The notes under the pieces are model-generated. The model searched no databases and was not told where the DNA came from. It saw only the letters and a list, made by a program, of their open reading frames with translations. A program made the position numbers and the translations under genes. A stretch of DNA of 6,201 nucleotides. It comes from Vulcanimicrobiota bacterium (GTDB lineage Bacteria > Vulcanimicrobiota > Vulcanimicrobiia > Vulcanimicrobiales > Vulcanimicrobiaceae). How positions within the stretch are numbered: position 1 is the stretch's first letter; every line of letters starts with the position of its first letter. The stretch covers positions 1-6,201 of the forward strand of contig PKWF01000151.1 of NCBI GenBank assembly GCA_003133185.1, written 5' to 3'. Below, piece after piece: positions 1 to 5,883 of this stretch.

Positions 1-1340
1 AACGACGCCGTGCCCTCGAGCACCTGCACCAGCGATTCCGACGGCGGGCTGATGGCCGGGCCGATCACGTCCGAGCTCGTCGGTATGGAGGACGGCTGCA
101 CCGCGTAGCGGCCGGGCACGGGCTCGGGGAGCAGGACGTCCCGGAGGTTCCGGGCGTGCCGGTCGCGGGCGGTCAGCGGGCTCAGGCCGAACGTCGACTC
201 GATCAGCGCCAGACTGGAACAGTGCTCGAACGGGCCGTCGTGCACGACCCGGCGCGGCAAGGCCAGATTGGTCGCCACGATGCCGGGGACCCGGAAGCCG
301 AGCTGCCGGTAGTTGGGATACAGCTGGCCGTCGGTCGGAGTGCTGCTGTCGCCGGCGTGCATGACGTTCGCCGGGTTGGTGTCGTCGATGACCTGCGGCG
401 GCGGCACGTGGTCGTAGAAACCGCCCCATTCGTCGAACGTCACGATGAAGACCGTGTCGTCGAGGTAGCCGTTGTCGGCGAGGGCGTGGTAGGCGTCGGC
501 GATGAACCGCTCGCCGAGCCGGATGTCTCCCTGCGGGTGGTCGTCCCCGGACGTCCCCGTTGTGTCGTTGTAAAAGGCAGGGTCGATGTAGCACACGTTC
601 GGCAGGGTGCCGTTCTGGCAGGCGGTGACGAACGACGTGCCGGAGGACAACGCGGCCGTTGCGGCATTGGCGTCGGAGAAGGGGTGCATGAACGCCTGGT
701 ACTTGAAGGTCGCGCCGATCTCGATCCCCGGGTCGGCCCACAGGGCGAGGAACGGCGCGTCCTGGTAGTAGTAGCCGCCGGTGGGGATGCCGCTGGAGTT
801 CGGGATGGGGGACAGCTGATCCCAGATGGTCGGCAAGGTCGAGGCCACGAACGAATCGTCGAGGCGGTCGGTCTGCGCCGCGTGCTGGTAGAAGCGGTTC
901 GGGTAGGTCTCGGCGGCGATCGCGCAGAAGTAGCGGTCCAGAGTCGTGTAGTGCTCGGCGAGCGCGCCGATGACGGGCAGGTCGGGCAGGGCCTTGCGGG
1001 TCCCGTTGTGGTGGAAGTTGGTGTAGTAGCCGACCGGGAACGTATTCGCCTTGGCCGGGATGACACCCGCGTTGGCCACTTCTCCCGGCCGCTGCAGGAA
1101 GCCGTTCATCTTGCCGTAGTTGTACTCGACGAGCCAGCCTTCCCAGCTGTGGTCCGGGTCGCTGTACCCGCAGCCCTGGAAGTCCGGGGCCAGGGGGTAG
1201 TTCGGGTAGGTGTTGCCGTCGACCGCGGACACGAACGTCATGTCGTGCCGGCCATCGGCGCCGGGCAGCCAGCCGAGGAAATGGTCGAACGAGCGGTTCT
1301 CCATCATCAGGAAGACGATGTGGTCGATGGCTCCCAGGTC
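1..1340 (-). CDS. Phospholipase C / acid phosphatase-type phosphoesterase, partial at both ends
   Basis: This is an uninterrupted reverse-strand frame of about 446 codons, read by hand without a stop. The family (Pfam Phosphoesterase, PF04185: bacterial non-specific phospholipase C and AcpA-type acid phosphatase) hydrolyses phosphate esters outside the cytoplasm. The visible frame opens with DLGAIDHIVFLMMENRSFDH, and the hallmark ENRSFDH lies at 1281-1301. Further along come TYPNRFY, whose Thr (906-908) sits where the family places its nucleophile, then FDEWGGFYDHVPPP (about 396-437) with the metal-binding Asp/Glu pair, and FEHCSSL (210-230). The last visible residues are LEGTAS, and the frame runs off the left edge. 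No start codon or Tat/Sec signal is present. Homology stops around 1340, where the facing flavoprotein gene begins. The frame stays open upstream to an ATG at 1401-1403, but that part is antisense to the flavoprotein and looks spurious. Almost every third codon position is G or C, as in actinobacteria. The family call is firm; the substrate is unknown. Confidence 0.93.
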
Positions 1341-1341
1341 A

Positions 1342-2301
1342 GCGCCGGCGGGCTTGGCCGCCGCCGTCTACGGCGCTTCCGAGGGCTTGCAGACGGTACT
1401 CATCGAGTGCCGCGCGCCCGGCGGCCAGGCCGGTTCGTCGTCGCGAATCGAAAACTATCTCGGCTTTCCCGCGGGCATCTCGGGCGAGGATCTTGCCTCG
1501 CGAGCCTTCCATCAGGCGAAGCGATTCGGCGCGGAAGTCATCGTTGCGCGACAAGCGACCAGCATCGAGCCACGCGATGGACCGGGCACAACGCACGCTA
1601 TCGTCCTCGATTGCGGTAGCCGCGTGCAAACCAAAGCGATCGTCCTGGCGAACGGGGTGGAGTGGCGGCAGCTTTCGCTTCCCGGCTCCGATGCGTTGCT
1701 CGGGCGCGGCGTCTACTATGGCGCGTCGCGCACCGAGGCGCTGAACGCGCGTGACAAAGACGTCGTTCTCATCGGCGGCGGCAACTCCGCGGGACAGGCC
1801 GCGATGCTCTTCTCCGGCTACGCGCACAAAGTGACCATCATGGTACGCGGTGAGAAGCTTGCGGCAAGCATGTCGCAATATCTCATCGACGAACTGGAGA
1901 AGAAGGAGAACGTCTTCATCGAGTTCACCTGCGAATGCGTCAGCGTAAGCGGCACCGGTCACCTCGAGTCCATTGAGGTTCACCAAAACGGCGAGCAGAA
2001 GACGTTTCCCGCCGACATGCTCTTCATCTTCATCGGCTCCGAGCCCGAGACGAAGTGGCTCCCGAGCGCGGTGATTCGCGACGCGCAGGGGTTCGTTTGC
2101 ACGGGGCGCGACGTCCTCGACCTCGAGCCCGCCGGTGCCACGTGGGCGCGTGATCCCTATCTGCTGGAAACCAGCATCCCCGGAATCTTTGCGGCTGGCG
2201 ACGTTCGGCACGGCTCGATGAAACGCGTCGCCTCGAGCGTCGGCGAGGGCAGCATGGCAATCGCGCTCGTCCATCAGTATATCGGCGAAACCGCGTCCTA
2301 G
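1342..2301 (+). CDS. Thioredoxin reductase-like FAD/NAD(P)H oxidoreductase lacking CxxC, N-terminus missing
   Basis: Homology begins at APAGLAAAVYGASEGLQTVL, the second half of the FAD-binding GxGPAGL motif; the leading glycines are gone. The open frame reaches back to an ATG at 1210, but those ~44 residues are antisense to the phosphoesterase and are not part of this protein. Next come PGGQAG and IENYLGFP (FAD domain), then GVYYGASRTEA at 1708-1740, exactly where thioredoxin reductases carry CATC: the pair is replaced by Gly and Arg (1720-1731). The NAD(P)H-binding loop IGGGNSAG lies at 1771-1794. The C-terminal GIFAAGDVRHGSMKRVASSVGEGS is the usual FAD contact. About 320 residues remain. 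From family knowledge, this CxxC-less subtype often has an N-terminal receiver or cyclic-nucleotide-binding domain, so more than the first ~15 residues may be lost. It probably transfers electrons from NAD(P)H to an unknown acceptor, not to thioredoxin in the classical way. The stop codon abuts the convergent hydrolase remnant. Confidence 0.9.
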   Translation, partial: APAGLAAAVYGASEGLQTVLIECRAPGGQAGSSSRIENYLGFPAGISGEDLASRAFHQAKRFGAEVIVARQATSIEPRDGPGTTHAIVLDCGSRVQTKAIVLANGVEWRQLSLPGSDALLGRGVYYGASRTEALNARDKDVVLIGGGNSAGQAAMLFSGYAHKVTIMVRGEKLAASMSQYLIDELEKKENVFIEFTCECVSVSGTGHLESIEVHQNGEQKTFPADMLFIFIGSEPETKWLPSAVIRDAQGFVCTGRDVLDLEPAGATWARDPYLLETSIPGIFAAGDVRHGSMKRVASSVGEGSMAIALVHQYIGETAS

Positions 2302-2562
2302 CTATCCATCGATTAACGGCATCACGCGCGTCTGCAACGCGGCGATGAATTGATTCGGATCGGTGAAGCAGGCAAAGTGGCCGCCGTCGATTGGAACGAA
2401 GGCCTTGATCGGTGCGCGCACCTGCTCGACGTACTCCTTTGCGGCCTCGAACGACACCATGTGGTCGTCGCGCCCTTCGATGACTAAGAACGGTACCGGG
2501 ATCTCTGGGAACTCTTTGCGCGCATCGAAGTTGACGATGGTCGGCGCCGGCCCCGCGCCTAA
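2302..2562 (-). pseudogene. C-terminal remnant of an alpha/beta hydrolase (proline iminopeptidase-like)
   Basis: The reverse strand encodes about 86 codons matching the final third of an alpha/beta hydrolase. FDARKEFPEIPVPFLVIEGR is followed by DDHMVSFEAAKEYVEQV and then IDGGHFACFTDPNQF, ending MPLIDG and a TAG stop at 2302-2304. VIEGRDDHMV supplies the acid Asp of the catalytic triad, and GGHFACFTDP holds the catalytic His. The nucleophile elbow (GxSxG), the oxyanion hole and the cap, which would take roughly another 200 residues, are all absent. Upstream the frame runs into the end of the GNAT acetyltransferase gene with no credible start or ribosome-binding site, and it stops near 2605. 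It is therefore a truncated, presumably inactive piece, produced either by a deletion or by a sequence join near 2562. The stop codon directly abuts the stop of the convergent flavoprotein gene. The family is clear; the exact substrate class is a guess. Confidence 0.8.
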
Positions 2563-2564
2563 AG

Positions 2565-3065
2565 TCAGCCTAGCAGTCTTTCCATGGCCACAACGTCTAC
2601 GTATCGGTCATCGACGATCCCGTGCTCTTTGAAGATGCCGACCTCGACGAAGCCGGCCTTTCGATATAGCCGCTTGCCGTGGTCGTTATGGTCGAGCGCG
2701 TGAAGCACGATTTTGTGGAACACAGCCTGCACCGCCTCGCGCATCAGATGGTCGAGCAATGCGAAGCCGATGCCCTTCCCGCGCTGGGCGCGAGCCACAT
2801 AGATCGAGAGGCCCGCGACGCTCCAGTGGCCGCGCCGCGGCGAGAACGGATTCAGCGACGCCCAGCCTAAAACATCGATCGACGTCGAGGCTACGAGAAC
2901 CATGTATCGTCGATCCCGCTCCGTCCACCAACGCACCATATCTTGTGACGACTTCGGCTCTGTCTCCAAGGTCGCAATGCGATCCTCGATGCCCTCGTTG
3001 TAAATAGTCCGAATCGCTTCGAGATCGTCGATTGATGCGAGCCGGATCGTAAAATCGTTGCTCAT
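2565..3065 (-). CDS. GNAT N-acetyltransferase, Pat/ArsN1-like
   Basis: This cytoplasmic protein of 166 residues is the normal length for phosphinothricin/arsinothricin/methionine-sulfone N-acetyltransferases, which move an acetyl group from acetyl-CoA to the amine of small amino-acid-like compounds. Family landmarks in order are IRLASIDDLEAIRTIYNEGI (residues 7-26), LGWASLNPFSPR (66-77), the beta-4 strand GLSIYVAR (85-92), the acetyl-CoA loop QRGKGIG (94-100), FHKIVLHALDHND (116-128), LYRKAGFVEVGIFKEHG (133-149) and the closing DVVAMERLLG. At residue 85 a Gly occupies the site where I recall an acidic residue in relatives of the form VE-x-S-x-YV, so catalysis may differ. The ATG directly follows the TGA of the aldo-keto reductase, with no separate Shine-Dalgarno apparent, so translation is probably coupled. 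The substrate cannot be read from the sequence; detoxification of an amino-acid analogue is one possibility. Confidence 0.93.
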   Translation of the reverse strand: MSNDFTIRLASIDDLEAIRTIYNEGIEDRIATLETEPKSSQDMVRWWTERDRRYMVLVASTSIDVLGWASLNPFSPRRGHWSVAGLSIYVARAQRGKGIGFALLDHLMREAVQAVFHKIVLHALDHNDHGKRLYRKAGFVEVGIFKEHGIVDDRYVDVVAMERLLG

Positions 3066-3932
3066 TCACTCGTCGATGCCGTTGAGCTCGGCAAGCGCAT
3101 CGTCGGGCAGTTCGATCTCCGCAACCGCGAGATTCTGGCGCAGATGAGCGAGAGAAGACGTGCCCGGGATTAGCAGTATGTTGGGTGCGCGCTGCAGCAG
3201 CCACGCTAGGGCTACCTGCATTGGAGTCGCGCCGCGCCGTGCCGCCACGTCGGACAGCGTTGACGATTGCAGCGGCGTGAAACCGCCGAGCGGGAAGAAC
3301 GGCACGTAGGCAACGCCGTCGATCGCCAGCGCATCGATAAGCGGGTCGTCGTCGCGGTGGGCGAGATTATAGTGGTTCTGCACGCAGACGATTTCGGCGA
3401 TGGCACGCCCCTGCTCGACCTGCGCGGAAGTGACGTTGCTCAAACCCAGGTGTTGGATCAGGCCCTGCCGCTGCAACTCGGCCAGCGCCGTCAATGGCTC
3501 CTCGATCGAGCCTTCGCTTGGGCCAAGGCCCTCTCCCATGATTCGTAGATTGACGACTTCCAGCGATTCGAGCCCAAGATTGCGCAAGTTGTCGTGAACC
3601 GCGCTCGTAAGTTGCGCTGGCGTCATCGCCGGGTGCCACGACGCATCCTCGCCGCGGACACCGCCGACCTTGGTCACGATCACCAAATCCTCCGGGTAGG
3701 GATGTAGCGCTTCGCGGATCAGCGCATTGGTGACGTGCGGGCCGTAGTAGTCGCTGGTGTCGATGTGGTTAACGCCGCTCGCAACCGCCGCGCGCAGCAC
3801 GGCCAGCGCCGCGTCGCGATCTTTCGGCGGTCCGAACACGCCCGGGCCGGCCAACTGCATCGCACCAAAGCCCAGTCGTTTCACCGAGCGATCGCCAAGC
3901 GGAAACGAACCGGCGGTGTTGAGATTGTTCAT
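3066..3932 (-). CDS. ydbC: Aldo/keto reductase, YdbC (PdxI pyridoxal reductase)-like
   Basis: This 288-residue protein is the full length of the YdbC group of NADPH-dependent aldo/keto reductases, cytoplasmic (beta/alpha)8 barrels. It aligns from memory along its whole length with Escherichia coli YdbC, reported as PdxI, a pyridoxal reductase acting in vitamin B6 salvage. Landmarks are RLGFGAMQLAGPGVFGPP (19-36), HIDTSDYYGPHVTN with catalytic Asp58 and Tyr63, VTKVGGVRGEDASW with Lys88, VHDNLRNLGL (112-121), VCVQNHYNLAHR and PFFPLGGFTPLQSSTLSDVA. LLIPGTSSLAHLRQNL near the C-terminus would grip the NADPH phosphate. The catalytic His of classical family members is replaced by Asn128 in VVNLRI, which I recall as usual for this subgroup. 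It is the first gene of a two-gene unit: its TGA touches the ATG of the acetyltransferase. The start at 3930-3932 fits the YdbC N-terminus, although only a weak G-rich stretch precedes it. Confidence 0.94.
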   Translation of the reverse strand: MNNLNTAGSFPLGDRSVKRLGFGAMQLAGPGVFGPPKDRDAALAVLRAAVASGVNHIDTSDYYGPHVTNALIREALHPYPEDLVIVTKVGGVRGEDASWHPAMTPAQLTSAVHDNLRNLGLESLEVVNLRIMGEGLGPSEGSIEEPLTALAELQRQGLIQHLGLSNVTSAQVEQGRAIAEIVCVQNHYNLAHRDDDPLIDALAIDGVAYVPFFPLGGFTPLQSSTLSDVAARRGATPMQVALAWLLQRAPNILLIPGTSSLAHLRQNLAVAEIELPDDALAELNGIDE

Positions 3933-4015
3933 CCACGCAATAACCCCGAGCGTCCAGCGAACGATTCGGCCGTGCCTTAAATGAGATGGCGCTCGCTTGG
4001 TCGAAAGCGCCGGCG
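3933..4015. promoter_or_regulatory. Divergent intergenic region between reductase operon and acylase gene
   Basis: These 83 bases separate two genes transcribed away from each other, so promoters for both should lie here or just inside the gene starts. I find no convincing -35/-10 pair, operator palindrome or riboswitch. The only visible signal is GAAAG at 4003-4007, eight bases before the preferred ATG of the acylase gene. The role is inferred from gene arrangement alone. Confidence 0.35.
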
Positions 4016-5101
4016 ATGAAGCGCTATATAACGATCTTTACCCTGGCGATGATTTCGCTATTTGCTTGGCAGGTCGCGCGAGCGTGCACCGGAATTCGAT
4101 TGACTGCCAAAGACGGCGCCGTCGTCGTGGCACGGACGCTCGAGTTCGGCGCGGATCTCCAATCGAAAGTGCTGGTCTATCCGGCTGGAACGCTGGTCAC
4201 GGGCTCGCTGCCGAATAGCGCGTCGGGAATTTCGTTTACGACGAAGTACGGCATCGTCGGCGCCAATGCATTTGGTTTGCCGATGGTCGTGGATGGGCTC
4301 AACGACCAAGGATTGTACGTCGGCGAGTTTTTCTTCCCGGGTTCTGCCGGATACACCGACGTGACGCCGGAGAATGCATCGCGCGCGATGGCGGGCTACC
4401 AGTACTCGATGTGGATCCTCGGGAACTTTGCCAGTGTAGCCGAGGTCAAGGCCGCCTACGAAAAAGTGGTGCTCGCGCCGACCGTCGTGCCGCAGCTCGG
4501 GATGGCGCCCCCGGTACACTTTCGCATCACGGATAAGACCGGCGCCACGGTGGTGGTCGAGCCGATCGGTGGAAGGCTCGTGATCTACGACGACCCGCTT
4601 GGCGTGCTCACGAACTCGCCGGCGTTCGACTGGCATATTACCAATTTGAGTAACTACGTCGGCCTCTCGCCAAACAACCGCGAGTCGATGACGATACAGG
4701 GCGTAACGCTGAACAGCTTCGGTCAGGGATCGGGCTTCTACGGGATTCCCGGCGATTTCACGCCGCCGTCGCGTTTCGTGCGCGCCGTCGCCTACGAAGC
4801 CGCAGCCGTTCAGCCCGCTACGGCGAGCGATGCGGTGCAGCAGGTCTTCCACATCCTCAACAACTTCGACATTCCCGTCGGCGCCGTTCGCGACGAAGTT
4901 CAAGGGAAGACAATTGACGAGTGGACGCTTTGGACCTCAGCCGAGGACCTGACGAACCTTCAGTTCTACTTCCGAACCTTCAACGATCAATCGCTGCGCA
5001 GCGTCGACGTTCGCAAAGCCTTGGCAAGTGCTGGTTCGACCGTCAAGTATCTACCGATGGAAACCGATCAGCCCACGCCGATCACGAGCGTCTCGCTCTA
5101 G
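4016..5101 (+). CDS. Exported choloylglycine hydrolase / penicillin V acylase-family amidase
   Basis: This is an Ntn-hydrolase of the linear amide C-N hydrolase family (bile salt hydrolases, penicillin V acylases, some acyl-homoserine-lactone acylases), which cleave amide bonds in acylated small molecules. I start at the ATG at 4016, ten codons inside the longest frame (3986), because it gives a clean signal peptide, Met-Lys-Arg followed by a hydrophobic core, and has GAAAG eight bases upstream. The peptide ends ARA just before CTGIRL, so signal peptidase would expose Cys24 as the N-terminal nucleophile this fold needs. Other landmarks are ARTLEFG, VVDGLNDQGLYVG, LTNSPAFDWHITNLSNY (Asn200, numbered from this start) and GIPGDFTPPSRFVRA with the conserved Arg. 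The mature length of ~338 residues is normal. The protein probably acts in the periplasm. The sequence does not discriminate bile salt, penicillin V or lactone substrates. Confidence 0.93.
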   Translation: MKRYITIFTLAMISLFAWQVARACTGIRLTAKDGAVVVARTLEFGADLQSKVLVYPAGTLVTGSLPNSASGISFTTKYGIVGANAFGLPMVVDGLNDQGLYVGEFFFPGSAGYTDVTPENASRAMAGYQYSMWILGNFASVAEVKAAYEKVVLAPTVVPQLGMAPPVHFRITDKTGATVVVEPIGGRLVIYDDPLGVLTNSPAFDWHITNLSNYVGLSPNNRESMTIQGVTLNSFGQGSGFYGIPGDFTPPSRFVRAVAYEAAAVQPATASDAVQQVFHILNNFDIPVGAVRDEVQGKTIDEWTLWTSAEDLTNLQFYFRTFNDQSLRSVDVRKALASAGSTVKYLPMETDQPTPITSVSL

Positions 5102-5266
5102 TCGTACTCAGCTCTTTCTCAGCCTTCTTGAGAAGTTCCAGCCGGGCTGCAAGCCGCTCTTTGCGGGTTCCGGTCTTAATGAGCGGTCCCACGCTGAAAT
5201 TGAAACCGGGCGGCCGCGGCCCCAGTTACGAGGTTTCGGTCAGTCGAGTCTAAACGGAGCGCTAAC
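5102..5266. other. Intergenic spacer with short inverted repeats
   Basis: This 165-base gap lies between the acylase and the methyltransferase. It contains a 6-bp inverted repeat, TTCTCA/TGAGAA at 5116-5134, which is too AT-rich and lacks a T-tract, so it is not a credible terminator. A second 6-bp pair, GAAACC (5202-5207) and GGTTTC (5232-5237), encloses the 10-bp palindrome GGCCGCGGCC (5212-5221). The minus strand has a start-less 47-codon frame across most of it (see findings). No functional element is established. Confidence 0.4.
5256..5259 (+). promoter_or_regulatory. Ribosome-binding site GGAG fixing a GTG start
   Basis: GGAG stands seven bases before the GTG at 5267, an optimal distance. 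No comparable Shine-Dalgarno precedes the in-frame ATG at codon 17, which would also delete most of the first membrane helix. This decides the GTG start of the methyltransferase. Confidence 0.7.
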
Positions 5267-5836
5267 GTGTTGCCAGGCTACCTCGGTGCGTTGACCATCG
5301 TACTCCTGATTTCCATGGTGATCGTGCGCGTATGGATGTTAGATCAACGTGGAATCGTGGCCATGAAGTTCGGCACGGTCGACAAGACCGACTTCTTGAT
5401 ACCGCCGTTTGCGTTCCTGTACTTCTATCTGGTATTCGCCGGCGCGTTCAACTGGCCGGCCGTCGCGGGCGAAGATCTCTTTCGAGCTTCGTCGTTGCAG
5501 TGGATCGGCGTCCTGCTCTGCGCATCAGGGTTATGCTTGATGGTCGCCGGCCTTGCGTCGTTTGGGTCGAGTTTCCGCGTCGGAATCGATACCCAACACC
5601 CAAACGCCCTCATTACATCGGGAGTTTTCGCGTTTACCCGCAATCCTATCTATGTGGCCTTCGGCTCTGTCCTGCTCGGTGAGTTCTTGATACATCCGCG
5701 TTGGCTTCTGTTGCTATACCTTGCCGCGGGCATAGCATTGTTTCACCGCCAAGTTCTGCGTGAAGAGGCGTACCTTCAAGAACACTACGGGGCGGAATTC
5801 ACGGCGTACCGGGCGCGCGTACGACGGTATTTGTAG
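5267..5836 (+). CDS. Isoprenylcysteine carboxyl methyltransferase-like membrane methyltransferase
   Basis: This 189-residue integral membrane protein belongs to the ICMT/PEMT family, whose members use S-adenosylmethionine to methylate lipid-like or prenylated substrates at the membrane. Hydrophobic segments lie at about residues 6-25, 43-61, 77-98, 119-141 and 147-160. The family core is ALITSGVFAFTRNPIYVAF (114-132), with Arg125-Asn-Pro, and the C-terminal REEAYLQEHYGAEFTAYRAR followed by VRRYL. Glu167 or Glu168 and the YG..F..Y..RV pattern mark the SAM-binding tail. The start is GTG, supported by a GGAG seven bases upstream. Bacteria lack classical prenylated CaaX proteins, so the substrate is unknown; a phospholipid, a quinone-like lipid or a small thiol are all possible. 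A lipoprotein gene follows 47 bases downstream on the same strand, so co-transcription is possible but unproven. Confidence 0.92.
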   Translation: MLPGYLGALTIVLLISMVIVRVWMLDQRGIVAMKFGTVDKTDFLIPPFAFLYFYLVFAGAFNWPAVAGEDLFRASSLQWIGVLLCASGLCLMVAGLASFGSSFRVGIDTQHPNALITSGVFAFTRNPIYVAFGSVLLGEFLIHPRWLLLLYLAAGIALFHRQVLREEAYLQEHYGAEFTAYRARVRRYL

Positions 5837-5883
5837 CCGTTTTGAATGAGGCTTCGCCTGCCCGGTCGAAAGAGTCTGAACAA

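Noticed and set aside
1210..1341. N-terminal extension of the flavoprotein from the ATG at 1210
   Set aside because: These 44 residues are the antisense of the phosphoesterase ENRSFDH region and show no flavoprotein features.
156..1619. A 487-codon plus-strand open frame across the phosphoesterase region
   Set aside because: It is antisense to a clearly homologous phosphoesterase and rich in Arg/Val/Gly/Asp. Long shadow frames are expected opposite genes with strong G/C third positions.
1339..2274. A 311-codon minus-strand open frame
   Set aside because: It is antisense to the flavoprotein with its intact motifs; the product is Arg/Ala/Asp-rich without recognisable domains.
2363..2632. An 89-codon plus-strand frame between the flavoprotein and the acetyltransferase
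   Set aside because: The minus strand here encodes the hydrolase tail with its Asp and His motifs; the plus frame is its shadow.
4058..4903. A 281-codon minus-strand open frame
   Set aside because: It is antisense to the acylase-family gene, has no family motifs and shows shadow-type composition.
5116..5134. Rho-independent terminator after the acylase gene
   Set aside because: The stem is only six base pairs, AT-rich, and no T-tract follows.
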